DNA from: Sediminibacterium sp.
GTDB lineage: Bacteria; Bacteroidota; Bacteroidia; Chitinophagales; Chitinophagaceae
Reading direction: 5' to 3'
Assembly: GCA_007280515.1 (NCBI GenBank)
Contig: QYPL01000010.1
Coordinates: forward strand, 1 to 59,504
Length of the DNA stretch: 59,504 nt
The notes under the pieces are model-generated. The model saw nothing but the letters and a program-made list of their open reading frames with translations, made no database searches and was not told where the DNA came from. The stretch's first letter is position 1, and each line of letters opens with the position of its first letter. Below, piece by piece: positions 33,719 through 43,424 of this stretch. The position numbers and the translations under genes were made by a program.

Positions 33719-35011
33719 ATGCATCCTATCCCAGTTATATTAATATTTGATATTGGAAAAACTAATAAAAAGCTTTTTGTATTCAATGAAGCATATAGGG
33801 TAGTTCATGAATTAAGTATCCAAGTTGTTGAAATCAAAGATGAGGATGGATTCGCCTGTGAAGATATAGTTACTTTATCTGAGTGGATAAAATCATCGGT
33901 TGCATTATTAAAGCAAGACAGTGCTTATACTATTAAAGCCATTCATCATGCTGCTTATGGAGCAAGCTTGGTTTATTTAAACGAAGAAGGGAAACTTATT
34001 GAGCCTTTATATAATTATTTAAAACCCTTTCAGCAATCTACTAAGAACTTATTTGAATCTAGCTTTGGCTCAATAGATGATATTTCATTGGCTACTGCAT
34101 CGCCTTATTTAGGTAATTTAAATGCAGGCCTACAGTTATATCGAATAAAAAAGGAGAAACCTGCACTATTTCAAAAAATTAAATGGGCCTTACATTTACC
34201 TCAATATATTCATTATCTAGTTACAGATGAATTAGCGACAGACATTACTAGTATTGGTTGTCATACTATGTTATGGAATTTTGCACATCATAGTTACCAT
34301 CATTGGGTAAAGGAGGAAGGATTGGATAAACTTTTCCCGCCCTTGAAAACTTCGGTGGGCTTGCACGATAGTTCATCTGCCTTAATTCCTTATTTAAGTT
34401 CTTTTCATGAACCCTTTGTGCTTATTTCAACTGGCACTTGGTGTATTAGCTTGAATCCTTTTAATGAGATTGCTTTAACAACAAATGAATTAAAACAAGA
34501 CAGTTTGTGTTATTTGACTTTCGCTGGAAGACCTGTTAAAGCCTCGCGTGTATTTAGTGGTAAAGAACATGAGCTAGGGGTGGAGGCTTTGAATAAGTAT
34601 TATAATAAGCCTGCTGAATACTTCTCTACAATACATTATAATAAGTCAGTTCATATAGATGAAAATTTTATTACTGAAGACTTATCATCCTCTGAGGATT
34701 TTGAAACCGCCTATCATAATTTAGTAGCCAAGCTTGTAAGAAAACAAATAATAAGCACTAACTTAATTCTTGCTAATACCCAAGTGAAACGCATTTTTGT
34801 AGATGGAGGTTTTAGCAATAACGAAATTTTTATGAATATGCTGGCTACATCCTATTGCGAATTTGAAGTCTTTGCAGCGGCCATACCTCAGGCTTCGGCA
34901 TTAGGTGCTGCATTATTAGTGCATCAAAAATGGAATACTCAAGCCATTCCTAATAACTTAATTTCTTTACAATATTATTCTACAAAAACAAACGAAAAGG
35001 GAAAACTATAA
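33719..35011 (+). CDS. rhaK: FGGY-family carbohydrate kinase, probable rhamnulokinase
   Basis: A 430-residue sugar kinase that by position should phosphorylate L-rhamnulose to rhamnulose-1-phosphate. It has the phosphate-1 loop FDIGKTNKKLFVFNE near residues 10-24, LISTGTWCISLNPF near 238-251 and the adenosine-loop-like IFVDGGFSNNEIFMNML near 360-376. It is shorter than E. coli RhaB and sequence-divergent, as are other Bacteroidota members. The assignment rests on the neighbours; fuculose or another ketose would also fit the fold. Confidence 0.85.
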   Translation: MHPIPVILIFDIGKTNKKLFVFNEAYRVVHELSIQVVEIKDEDGFACEDIVTLSEWIKSSVALLKQDSAYTIKAIHHAAYGASLVYLNEEGKLIEPLYNYLKPFQQSTKNLFESSFGSIDDISLATASPYLGNLNAGLQLYRIKKEKPALFQKIKWALHLPQYIHYLVTDELATDITSIGCHTMLWNFAHHSYHHWVKEEGLDKLFPPLKTSVGLHDSSSALIPYLSSFHEPFVLISTGTWCISLNPFNEIALTTNELKQDSLCYLTFAGRPVKASRVFSGKEHELGVEALNKYYNKPAEYFSTIHYNKSVHIDENFITEDLSSSEDFETAYHNLVAKLVRKQIISTNLILANTQVKRIFVDGGFSNNEIFMNMLATSYCEFEVFAAAIPQASALGAALLVHQKWNTQAIPNNLISLQYYSTKTNEKGKL

Positions 35012-35098
35012 AAGTTAAAATTTTTTAATATAATATACATCAAACTTATCTAAACTAAACTTATCTAATCTAAAACCTACATCACTAAATAAATACCT

Positions 35099-37795
35099 AT
35101 GAAAAAACTCATTTTAATAACAAGCTTGCTGCTAATTTGTATGACTGCTTTCTCGCAGGTTAAAGTAACTAGCTTGCTTACTGAAAATAAATCTAACCCT
35201 ATTGGTATAGATATAGCGATTCCTAGATTTAGTTGGGCTATAGAGTCTGCTAAAAGAAATACAAGCCAAACTGCTTATGAAATAAAAATAACAGAGGGTA
35301 AGAAATTAGTTTGGAGTTCTGAAAAAGTAAGCTCTAGTCAGTCTGTAATGATTGATTATGTAGGCCCTAAACTTACATCTAATACAAAATATAATTGGCA
35401 GGTAAGGGTTTGGGATAACCAAGGAGCTGCTTCAGAATGGAGTACTTCAAATTCTTTTCAAACAGCTTTATTTTCTGTTTCAGATTGGCAGGCTAAATGG
35501 ATTGTACCAGGTTTTGGAGAAGCTTCTAACCGCCCTAGTCCTATTTTCAGAAAACAATTTGCTTCAAGCAAGAAAGTTATATCGGCTATAGCTAATATTA
35601 CGGCGCATGGCATGTATGAAGCGCAAATAAATGGACAAAGAGTGGGTGATGCTTATTTAACACCAGGATGGACTAGTTATGCAACGCGTTTACAATATCA
35701 AACCTATGATGTTACAAATTTAATGAAGACTGGATTGAATGCCATTGGGGTAAGCCTGGGTAGTGGATGGTACAGAGGTATTATAGGATTTTCAAACAAT
35801 AAAGATTTTTATGGCAAGGACATTGCATTACTATTTCAATTAAATATTACTTATAGTGATGGCTCAAAAGAGGTAGTTATTTCGGATGATAGTTGGAAGG
35901 CCAATACAGGATCTATTGAGTATTCAGAAATATACAATGGCGAAACAGTAGATGCAAGAAAAGAAAAAGTAGGATGGGCAACTACCAATTTTAATGATGA
36001 GGCTTGGTTACCTGCAAAATTAGCCAGCTTTGATAAGGTAAATTTGATTGCTACGCAGAATGAACTCGTGAAAAAGCAAGAGGTATTTAAGCCTATTAAA
36101 ATATTTACCACCCCTAAAGGTGAAAAAGTAATTGATTTTGGTCAGAACCTTGTAGGCTGGGTAGTCATGAAAGCAAAAGGTAATGAAGGTGATAAAATAA
36201 CTTTATCACATGCTGAAGTATTAGACAAAGTGGGTAATTTTTATACTGAAAACTTACGTGCTGCCAAAGCGCAGAATACTTATGTATTAAGTGGTATGGG
36301 GGTAGAAACATTTGAGCCTCATTTTACATGGCAGGGTTTTAGGTATTTAAGAATTGAGGGATACCCTGGAGAAATTACTGCCGATAATTTTTATGCAGTG
36401 GCTTTGTATTCTGATATGAAAACTACTGGTGACTTTACTTCTTCTAATACACTCGTGAATCAATTACAACATAATATCCAATGGGGTCAAAAGGGAAATT
36501 TTTTAGATGTGCCTACCGATTGCCCGCAAAGAGATGAGCGCTTAGGTTGGACAGGAGATGCGCAAGTGTTTTCTAGAACGGCAACTTTTAATATGAATGT
36601 GCATAGTTTTTTTGCAAAATGGCTAAAAGATTTAGCGGCAGATCAAAAAGAGGGTAAAGTACCTTTTGTGGTTCCTAATGTAATTGGCGCAGACGCTTTG
36701 AATAGCACGGGTTGGGCCGATGTAGCCACTATTATTCCTTGGAACTTATATATCGCCTATGGCGATAAGAAAATATTAGCTGATCAGTATGCTAGTATGA
36801 AGGCCTATGTTGAAAGTATTAATAAAGTAGCTAAAGATGATTTATGGAATTCAGGTTTTCATTTTGGAGACTGGTTATTTTACCGACCAGAAGATGACAA
36901 TGATGGAAAATCGGCTGTGACAGATAAATATTTAATTGCACAATGTTTTTACGCGCACTCTACTCAACTAATTATTAATGCAGCAACAGTTTTAAATAAG
37001 AAAGAGGATGTTGCTTTGTATACAGCACAACTAATTAGGGTCAAAGCGGCTTTTATGAAAGAATATGTATCTCCAAATGGCCGATTAATTTCTGGCACAC
37101 AAACAGCTTATACATTGGCCTTGAATTTTGATATGTTGCCAGAAAACTTAAGACAACAAGCAGCTAAAAGATTAGTAGATAACATTGAATCATATGGTAA
37201 TCATTTAACCACTGGGTTTTTAGGTACTCCTTATTTATGTCATGTACTCACAAGATTTGGTTATACCAATGTTTCTTATAAATTATTATTACAAGAACAA
37301 TATCCTTCCTGGTTATATCCAGTAAAGATGGGTGCCACCACTATTTGGGAAAGATGGGATGGACAAAAACCAGACAGTAGTTTTCAATCTGTGGGTATGA
37401 ATTCATTCAATCACTATTCTTATGGTGCTATTGGAGACTGGATGTACCGTCAAATGGTAGGATTAGATACTTATGAAGATGGAGTAGGCTATAAACATAG
37501 CAAGGTTCAACCACATATTGGTGGCGGCTTTACGAATGCCTCTGCAAGCTTAGAAACTTATTATGGTAAATTAAGTAGTGGGTGGAAATTGCAAGGAGAT
37601 GAAATATACTTTGATGTGACAATTCCTGCTAACACTATTGCTTCTGTATTTATTCCTACAAAAGAGGTGGCAAAGGTTTCTGAAAATGGTCAAGCCTTGT
37701 CTTCAGTAAATGGACTAAAGATAATCGGACAGAAAGAAGACTATCTTGAAACACAATTAGGTTCAGGGGAGTATCATTTTATAATAAAAAAATAG
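35099..37795 (+). CDS. Secreted alpha-L-rhamnosidase (GH78)
   Basis: An 898-residue glycoside hydrolase that releases terminal alpha-linked L-rhamnose from plant or microbial glycans. A signal peptide (MKKLILITSLLLICMTAFSQ) directs it out of the cytoplasm; it has no C-terminal sorting domain, so it is probably periplasmic. N-terminal beta-sandwich domains (Ig-like, then the lectin-like segment with YEAQINGQRVGDAYLTPGWT) precede the alpha/alpha-barrel. The catalytic acid is in CPQRDERLGWTGD (E480) and the likely base in ATTIWERWDG (E751). It closes the rhamnose operon and is followed by a terminator. Confidence 0.95.
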   Translation: MKKLILITSLLLICMTAFSQVKVTSLLTENKSNPIGIDIAIPRFSWAIESAKRNTSQTAYEIKITEGKKLVWSSEKVSSSQSVMIDYVGPKLTSNTKYNWQVRVWDNQGAASEWSTSNSFQTALFSVSDWQAKWIVPGFGEASNRPSPIFRKQFASSKKVISAIANITAHGMYEAQINGQRVGDAYLTPGWTSYATRLQYQTYDVTNLMKTGLNAIGVSLGSGWYRGIIGFSNNKDFYGKDIALLFQLNITYSDGSKEVVISDDSWKANTGSIEYSEIYNGETVDARKEKVGWATTNFNDEAWLPAKLASFDKVNLIATQNELVKKQEVFKPIKIFTTPKGEKVIDFGQNLVGWVVMKAKGNEGDKITLSHAEVLDKVGNFYTENLRAAKAQNTYVLSGMGVETFEPHFTWQGFRYLRIEGYPGEITADNFYAVALYSDMKTTGDFTSSNTLVNQLQHNIQWGQKGNFLDVPTDCPQRDERLGWTGDAQVFSRTATFNMNVHSFFAKWLKDLAADQKEGKVPFVVPNVIGADALNSTGWADVATIIPWNLYIAYGDKKILADQYASMKAYVESINKVAKDDLWNSGFHFGDWLFYRPEDDNDGKSAVTDKYLIAQCFYAHSTQLIINAATVLNKKEDVALYTAQLIRVKAAFMKEYVSPNGRLISGTQTAYTLALNFDMLPENLRQQAAKRLVDNIESYGNHLTTGFLGTPYLCHVLTRFGYTNVSYKLLLQEQYPSWLYPVKMGATTIWERWDGQKPDSSFQSVGMNSFNHYSYGAIGDWMYRQMVGLDTYEDGVGYKHSKVQPHIGGGFTNASASLETYYGKLSSGWKLQGDEIYFDVTIPANTIASVFIPTKEVAKVSENGQALSSVNGLKIIGQKEDYLETQLGSGEYHFIIKK

Positions 37796-37842
37796 AACCT
37801 TAAATTATATTTTATTTTTAAGTAAATAAATTGTCTAAAATT

Positions 37843-37872
37843 AAAAGCCCCCGAATTATCGAGGGCTTTTTT
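37843..37872. terminator. Bidirectional terminator after the rhamnose operon
   Basis: AAAAGCCCCCGA and TCGAGGGCTTTT form a stem with one mismatch and an ATTA loop; A and T tracts on both sides suit both strands. It lies between the convergent rhamnosidase and HtrA genes. Confidence 0.85.
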
Positions 37873-37917
37873 CTACCACCTAACTCAACCAAAAACAATT
37901 TTAATTAAATTATTTAC

Positions 37918-39444
37918 TTATTCATTTAAGTTTAAAATAAAGGCGTAGTTGCCAAAATAACCAGGGTAGACTCCAGAAATTTTTACACTGCTTGAATTAG
38001 CTTTTTTCAAAGCCTCATAAAATTCTTCTACTGTAGTAACAGGTTCTTCGTTCACATGTGTAATTACAAATCCTTTTTCAATTCTACTTTTACCAATAAT
38101 ACCAGTGCCTAATTCTTTAATTAAGACACCGCCTTCTAAATCATTTTTTTGAGCAGTCGCTTTATCAATGGTTTCTAATTTTCCTCCTAATTTTTCAGCA
38201 GCCTTAGAACTTTTTACTAAATCGGTATTACCTAATTTAGCTTTTAGGGTTACTTCCATGGTCATATCCTTGCCTTCACGCTTTATCACTAAATTCATTT
38301 TATCTCCTGGCTTGTATCTAGAAACTTGTTCTTGTAATTCAGGAGAAGTTTTCACAGCCACTCCATTTATTTTTATAAGTACATCTCCTTTTTTAATACC
38401 CGCAGCTTTAGCGGCACCTCCGTCTAATACATCAGAAATTAAAATACCTTCTCCTTCTTTATACTTTGTATTAAGCTCTTCTAATACTTTCTTTAACTCT
38501 TCTTCAGACAATCCATCCCTAGGATAGCTAATGCCTAAATAAGCTCTCTGTACTGCTCCAAATTTTACAATATCAGTAACTACTTTCTTTACAATATTAA
38601 CTGGAATAGCATAAGAGTAACCTGCATAAGATCCAGTAGGAGAGGCAATGGCAGAGTTAATGCCTACAAGTTCACCACTGGTGTTTACTAAGGCACCGCC
38701 GCTATTGCCCTGGTTCACCGCAGCGTCTGTTTGTAAAAACGATTCTACAGGTTTATCGCTCTGTCTTGAATTAATATCAATAGACCTATTTTTAGCACTA
38801 ATAATACCTGCTGTAATAGTTACATCTAAATTTAAAGGATAACCTATAGCAAGTACCCACTGCCCTAATTTAATTTCATCGCTATTTCCATATACTAAAT
38901 AAGGCAAACTACTTGCTTCAATTTTTATAACAGCAATATCACTGCTTGCATCAACGCCAATAACTTTTGCTTTATAAGTTTTCTTATTCGTTAAGGTTAC
39001 ATTAATTTCATCGGCACCATTTACTACATGGTTATTGGTTACAATATATCCGTCCGCTGTAATTAATACACCACTTCCACTTGCTCTTTGTTCTGGTTGC
39101 ATTCTTGGACCACCAAAAAAATCGCCAAACATATCATCATCGCCAAACAGATCACCAAAGGGGTTTCTTTGTCTTTTTTGATTGCTGCTTTCTACTTTTT
39201 TGGCGTTGGTCTTTGTTTTAATATGTACTACAGCAGGAGAGGCCGCATTGGCAGCAGGGGTAAAGTCAACGGTACTAGCTGGAGCATTGCCATTAAAAAA
39301 ACTGGCATAATTAGCAGGCAGCTTACCATCTGTTTCAAAACTTGAATTGGATTTTGAAATTTTTCCATAGGCCCACATACTTGCAACGGTAGTAATGGCA
39401 CTAATACCCATTATGGCTGCTACATTTTTTAAGTTCATATTCAT
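37918..39444 (-). CDS. degP: HtrA/Deg-family serine protease
   Basis: A 508-residue periplasmic quality-control protease. A hydrophobic N-terminal segment (NVAAIMGISAITTVASMWAY) anchors or exports it. The trypsin-like domain has its triad in VTNNHVVNGAD (His near 139), SSDIAVIK (Asp near 168) and QGNSGGALV (Ser near 246). Two PDZ domains follow, the first around GILISDVLDGGAAKAAGIKKG, the second degenerate. A Gly/Phe/Asp-rich loop (FGDLFGDDDMFGDFFGG) before the protease domain is usual in Bacteroidota. Two Met codons, at positions 1 and 3, are possible starts. Confidence 0.94.
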   Translation of the reverse strand: MNMNLKNVAAIMGISAITTVASMWAYGKISKSNSSFETDGKLPANYASFFNGNAPASTVDFTPAANAASPAVVHIKTKTNAKKVESSNQKRQRNPFGDLFGDDDMFGDFFGGPRMQPEQRASGSGVLITADGYIVTNNHVVNGADEINVTLTNKKTYKAKVIGVDASSDIAVIKIEASSLPYLVYGNSDEIKLGQWVLAIGYPLNLDVTITAGIISAKNRSIDINSRQSDKPVESFLQTDAAVNQGNSGGALVNTSGELVGINSAIASPTGSYAGYSYAIPVNIVKKVVTDIVKFGAVQRAYLGISYPRDGLSEEELKKVLEELNTKYKEGEGILISDVLDGGAAKAAGIKKGDVLIKINGVAVKTSPELQEQVSRYKPGDKMNLVIKREGKDMTMEVTLKAKLGNTDLVKSSKAAEKLGGKLETIDKATAQKNDLEGGVLIKELGTGIIGKSRIEKGFVITHVNEEPVTTVEEFYEALKKANSSSVKISGVYPGYFGNYAFILNLNE

Positions 39445-39586
39445 GCTTTTATTTTTATAGTAAAAAATGGGTTCTACTCATACAATACAAATTTGATACC
39501 AATTCAGGTACAAATTAACGAAGCTGAAATTTTGTCACAAAACCGTTTAAGCATCTTTAACAAAATATTTACGAAAATATTCGTTT

Positions 39587-40582
39587 TTATTGAATTTTGC
39601 TTAAAAATTCAAGGGTATCCACGCCGTCGGCATAGTCTGAAAGGCTAGGTTTTTGAGGTCCTCCAAAGGAAATTCCGTTTAATCCAACAATACATTGAAT
39701 TTCGCTGCTGTCAATAGTGGGTATTTCCCCAGGGGTGTAGAACTGGTAATGAATTTGAGATAGAGCCGCAAAGGGAGAAGGGTTCTCACTCAATAGTATA
39801 CCGCCAGTATCCATGTAAAATTGTCGGTTCATCATAAGTAGGGCTAACTGGTAGTCATAATTATGCTTGTATTTATGTTCGTCCCCTAAATAGTTATATT
39901 TTTTCATGGCCTCTAGTAGGGGGATAAAATCATAGCCCTCGGGCACCCAAATTTGAGTCACATTTCTACATCCCATACCAAAATACAGCAGCATATCGTC
40001 GGCAAGTAAATCAAGTGCTGCCTTGGACTCCTGCCCATCTAAAATGGCAATAGAGGTTTTATTCTTTCTAATAATATGTGGGTATTTGCCAAAGTATTGT
40101 TCAAAATAGCGGCCGGTATTATTACTGCCTGTGGCAATATAGGCATCGCAGTTTTTAAGCTGTTCTTGTTCTATAATTAATTCTTGAAACACAGGGTTAA
40201 TTTGAATGAGCGATTCAATCACATACTTCATTAGAACGGTATCTTTTGAGGATAGCTTAACCACAGCTGTATGGCCCGCCATTAAAGTGCTGAGTAAATC
40301 ATGAAAACCTACGAGTGGAATATTTCCAGCCATAACAATACCTATCTTTTTTCCAGTGGGTGCATTGTAAAGGCTTGGATATTGACTAGCCCAGTGTTTT
40401 AGGGCATCTAAGGATAAAAAAGAATCTCTTATTTGGGTGATGGCATGATCCATGAAAACCGGTAAAAACCAAGAATTTTGTTGAAAAGCCTTTTGTTTAG
40501 CCAATTGAAGCGCCTCATTTTTGGGGTCAAAAAACAGGTTGCCTAGTGTAAAAAAATGCTCAATTCTTGCTTGTAAGTTCAT
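39587..40582 (-). CDS. LuxC-like acyl-CoA reductase
   Basis: A 331-residue member of the aldehyde dehydrogenase-like LuxC family, which reduces acyl-CoA or acyl-enzyme to an aldehyde with NADPH. Seen are GKKIGIVMAGNIPLVGFHDL near residues 76-95, HTAVVKLSSKDTVLM near 103-117, YIATGSNNTGRYFEQYFG near 147-164 and GMGCRNVTQIWVP near 202-214, with the candidate nucleophile Cys. It is shorter than Vibrio LuxC (about 480). No lux genes are nearby. It is divergent from a ferredoxin gene, a pairing often seen in Bacteroidota. Confidence 0.85.
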   Translation of the reverse strand: MNLQARIEHFFTLGNLFFDPKNEALQLAKQKAFQQNSWFLPVFMDHAITQIRDSFLSLDALKHWASQYPSLYNAPTGKKIGIVMAGNIPLVGFHDLLSTLMAGHTAVVKLSSKDTVLMKYVIESLIQINPVFQELIIEQEQLKNCDAYIATGSNNTGRYFEQYFGKYPHIIRKNKTSIAILDGQESKAALDLLADDMLLYFGMGCRNVTQIWVPEGYDFIPLLEAMKKYNYLGDEHKYKHNYDYQLALLMMNRQFYMDTGGILLSENPSPFAALSQIHYQFYTPGEIPTIDSSEIQCIVGLNGISFGGPQKPSLSDYADGVDTLEFLSKIQ

Positions 40583-40600
40583 GCTTGTTCTTTATATTTG
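40571..40600 (+). promoter_or_regulatory. Promoter of the ferredoxin gene
   Basis: TTG (40571-40573), a 19-base spacer and TATATTTG (40593-40600) match the Bacteroidota consensus. The ferredoxin start codon is 39 bases downstream. The -33 box overlaps the LuxC-like start region. Confidence 0.75.
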
Positions 40601-40639
40601 TGGTTCAAAATTACGTTACTAATTTTTAAATAATTTTTT

Positions 40640-40987
40640 ATGGCTATCAAAATTACGGATGAATGTATTAACTGCGGTGCTTGTGAACCAGAATGTCCAA
40701 ATAACGCTATTTACGAAGGTGGTGTAGAATGGGCTGTTGCTGATGGTACAACCGTTAAAGGTGCTTTCACTTTATTAGATGGAACTTCTGTAGATGCTGG
40801 ACAAAGAATTGCGCCAGTAGCTGCCGATACCTATTATATTACACCCAATAAGTGTACAGAGTGTCAAGGTTTCCACGAAGAGCCTCAGTGTGCTGCTGTT
40901 TGCCCAGTGGATTGTTGTATACCAGATGAAATGTATGTAGAAACTGTAGAAGTGTTATTAGCTAGAAAAGACAGACTACACGCTTAA
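40640..40987 (+). CDS. 4Fe-4S dicluster ferredoxin
   Basis: A 115-residue electron carrier with two [4Fe-4S] sites. The first is [12 protein letters not shown] near residues 11-22. The second, [18 protein letters not shown] near 75-92, has the long spacing between its second and third Cys typical of the Chromatium-type ferredoxins. An insert of about 50 residues separates the two sites, and the C-terminal helix follows DCCIPDEMY. It has its own promoter and terminator, suggesting strong monocistronic expression. The partner redox enzyme is unknown; the adjacent LuxC-like reductase is a candidate only by position. Confidence 0.93.
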   Translation: MAIKITDECINCGACEPECPNNAIYEGGVEWAVADGTTVKGAFTLLDGTSVDAGQRIAPVAADTYYITPNKCTECQGFHEEPQCAAVCPVDCCIPDEMYVETVEVLLARKDRLHA

Positions 40988-41050
40988 GATAATCTTATAG
41001 AAGAATAATCACTTAAAGTCATCTAAAGTCATCACTTAGACTCATATTTT

Positions 41051-41078
41051 AAAAAGGGAATTAGTTTTCCCTTTTTTT
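41051..41078 (+). terminator. Intrinsic terminator after the ferredoxin gene
   Basis: AAAAAGGGAA and TTCCCTTTTT form a perfect 10-bp stem around TTAGTT, followed by further T residues. Confidence 0.85.
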
Positions 41079-41118
41079 ATGCCTTCTATTAAGTAAATTT
41101 GGACATCAATTAGTATAC

Positions 41119-42105
41119 ATGAAAAAAAGGGTAGCACTTGTTACAGGCGGTTTAAGTTCTGAAGCACAAATTAGTTATAAGAGTGCTCAAACTGTAATGA
41201 ATGCCTTGGATAAAAATAAGTACGATGTGTATTTAATAGATATTCATCCTACAGGCTGGTGGTATGAAAATATAGTAGGCGAAGAAGTGGCGGTGGATAG
41301 AGCCGACTTCAGCATTATGGAAGGCGGTCTTAAAATTAATTTTGATATTGCTTTAATGTGTATTCATGGTACACCAGGTGAAGATGGAAAAATGCAGGGC
41401 TATTTCGACTTAATTGGTTTGCCTTATACAAGTTGCGATACAGCCACTTCAGCATTAACATTTAATAAAAGATACACAGTGGCCGTTGCTGGTTTTGGTG
41501 GCATAGCGGTGGCAAAGTCAATACACTTAATTTCCTCTACTCAACTAACACCGGATCAAATATTAACTCAAGTAACCCTGCCTTTATTTGTGAAGCCTAA
41601 TAATGGAGGAAGTAGTTTAGGAATAAGTAAAGTAAATATTGCTGCTGAATTAGCGCCTGCCTTAGAAAAAGCATTTAAAGAAGATACACAAGTTTTAGTA
41701 GAAGAATTTATAAGTGGAAGAGAATTTACTATTGGTGTATTTAAATCAAAAGGGGTAACTACTGTTTTACCTATTACTGAAATTAAAACTGAAAACGAAT
41801 TTTTTGATTTTGCTGCAAAGTATGAAGGTAAGAGTGAAGAAATTACGCCTGCAAAAATTACCGAGACCATGTTCAAGGAATTATCCGAAGCAGCCAAGCA
41901 AGTATATACTACTTTAAATTGCAGAGGAGTAGTAAGAATTGATTTCATTTATGATGAAAAAGCACAGAAAACCTTTTTATTAGAAGTGAATACAGTGCCA
42001 GGACAAAGTGAAGCCAGTATTATTCCTCAACAAGTAAGAGCCATGGGTTGGAATTTAACCGATTTTTATGCAACTATTATAGAAGATAGTTTAGCTTCGA
42101 AATAG
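41119..42105 (+). CDS. ddl: D-alanine--D-alanine ligase
   Basis: A 328-residue ATP-grasp enzyme that joins two D-alanines for peptidoglycan precursors. The N-terminus KKRVALVTGGLSSEAQIS carries the conserved GG-SSE turn, MCIHGTPGEDGKMQGYFDL near residues 76-94 is the family's HGxxGEDG motif, LFVKPNNGGSSLGISKV near 156-172 the ATP-grasp lid, and FLLEVNTVPG near 293-302 the magnesium-binding end. It is followed after 48 bases by a PASTA-domain gene, a common Bacteroidota pairing. Confidence 0.96.
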   Translation: MKKRVALVTGGLSSEAQISYKSAQTVMNALDKNKYDVYLIDIHPTGWWYENIVGEEVAVDRADFSIMEGGLKINFDIALMCIHGTPGEDGKMQGYFDLIGLPYTSCDTATSALTFNKRYTVAVAGFGGIAVAKSIHLISSTQLTPDQILTQVTLPLFVKPNNGGSSLGISKVNIAAELAPALEKAFKEDTQVLVEEFISGREFTIGVFKSKGVTTVLPITEIKTENEFFDFAAKYEGKSEEITPAKITETMFKELSEAAKQVYTTLNCRGVVRIDFIYDEKAQKTFLLEVNTVPGQSEASIIPQQVRAMGWNLTDFYATIIEDSLASK

Positions 42106-42153
42106 TGAGTACATTATATATTTATTAATAGCCTTTAAACAATATCCGCTATT

Positions 42154-42978
42154 TTGGAATTCATAGATAAATTATTAAAAAAGCCTTTATGGGTGAATAT
42201 CTTAGCAGGTATTGGCGCTGTATTGGTATTATTAATATTGTTCTTCTTTTCCTTAGGTTGGATTACAGGCAATGGTAAGACAGAAAAAGTACCCAATGTT
42301 TTAGGTTTAGATGTAACAGCTGCTGAAAAAAATATAAAAGCCCTAGGTTTTGATTTGGTTTTACAAGACTCTATATATGTAGACACACTGGCAAGAAATT
42401 CAGTATTAAGGCAAACCCCAGAAGCAGACGAAGTAGTTAAAAAAGGAAGAACTATTTTTTTAACCATTAACCGTGTGATTGCTCCGCAGGTAGATATGCC
42501 AAATTTAATTGGATTTTCTTTAAAGAGTGCGCAAACCTATTTGAAAGTATTAGGTTTAAGAATTGGCACTATTAATTTAGTAGCCGATAGAAATAAAAAT
42601 GTAATTGTAGAACAGTTAGTGGGTAATACACCCATAGCGCCTGGCACTAAAATTGTATCGGGTACCTTAATTAATTTTACCGTAGGAGATGGCGGTGCAA
42701 GTATTGGTATGGAAGTACCAGACTTAATTGGTTTAACAGTAGCGATGGCTAAAATGCAAATTGCGAGTATGGGACTGCTCGTTGGAAATATTTCAGCTAA
42801 TGGTGTTATACAAGACACAGCTAATGCCTTTGTCGTTCAGCAAAACCCTGCTACATACTCTTCGGTATTAGATTCTTTAGGTATGCCTGTAAAAAATGTA
42901 ACCATACAAGGAGTTGCTATTGACTTAGTCATTGATAAAGTAGCTCCTGTTATTATTAAAAGAGATTCCCTTAGGTAG
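42154..42978 (+). CDS. Membrane-anchored PASTA-domain protein
   Basis: A 274-residue protein that starts at a TTG. One membrane segment (about residues 12-33) is followed by three PASTA repeats at roughly 45-108, 112-180 and 186-262; each opens with a VPN/MPN/VPD-L-x-G pattern (KVPNVLGLDVTAAEKNI, DMPNLIGFSLKSAQTYL, EVPDLIGLTVAMAKMQI). PASTA domains bind peptidoglycan fragments in kinases and penicillin-binding proteins; here there is no catalytic domain. Its position after ddl agrees with a cell-wall role. Confidence 0.9.
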   Translation: MEFIDKLLKKPLWVNILAGIGAVLVLLILFFFSLGWITGNGKTEKVPNVLGLDVTAAEKNIKALGFDLVLQDSIYVDTLARNSVLRQTPEADEVVKKGRTIFLTINRVIAPQVDMPNLIGFSLKSAQTYLKVLGLRIGTINLVADRNKNVIVEQLVGNTPIAPGTKIVSGTLINFTVGDGGASIGMEVPDLIGLTVAMAKMQIASMGLLVGNISANGVIQDTANAFVVQQNPATYSSVLDSLGMPVKNVTIQGVAIDLVIDKVAPVIIKRDSLR

Positions 42979-43071
42979 TACTTAGATTCATTATAAAAAT
43001 TACTACAATTTAAAAATACAACTATTCCAATTTTATAAATTCTATAAATAATACACTTTAAATACTAAAAG

Positions 43072-43380
43072 ATGCAAACCATTACAGTAGAAGCTTTAAA
43101 AGCAAAATTAGACGCAGGCGAAAAAATTAATTTAGTAGATGTACGCGAGCCACATGAGCACGAAGCATTTAATATTGGTGGTATATTACTTCCCTTAGGT
43201 CATGTACAAACTTTACAATTAGATGATATTGAGGACATGAAAGAAGAAGTAGTTTATTTTTATTGCAGAAGTGGCAACAGAAGTGGCCAAGCCTGTTTAA
43301 TGTTAGAGCCTTATGGCTTTAAAAATGTAGTCAATGTTTCAGGGGGTATGTTGGACTGGCAGGAAAAATTTCCAGGATAA
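43072..43380 (+). CDS. Single-domain rhodanese-like protein
   Basis: A 102-residue rhodanese domain. NLVDVREPHEHEAFNIGGIL near residues 20-39 is the CH2A-like motif and the active-site loop is C65 in YCRSGNRSG. The domain carries sulfur as a cysteine persulfide; donor and acceptor are unknown. It stands 93 bases after the PASTA gene and 44 before a lipoprotein hydrolase gene. A RluD-type gene is often found at this place in related genomes, so the neighbourhood differs here. Confidence 0.92.
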   Translation: MQTITVEALKAKLDAGEKINLVDVREPHEHEAFNIGGILLPLGHVQTLQLDDIEDMKEEVVYFYCRSGNRSGQACLMLEPYGFKNVVNVSGGMLDWQEKFPG

Positions 43381-43424
43381 TTTTTAATAGTTTATTTGTA
43401 TCTTAACTTTCTAAATAATTTTAA

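Noticed and set aside
39587..40582. A bioluminescence locus because of LuxC similarity
   Set aside because: No luciferase, luxD or luxE genes are nearby, and LuxC-like reductases are common in non-luminous Bacteroidota.
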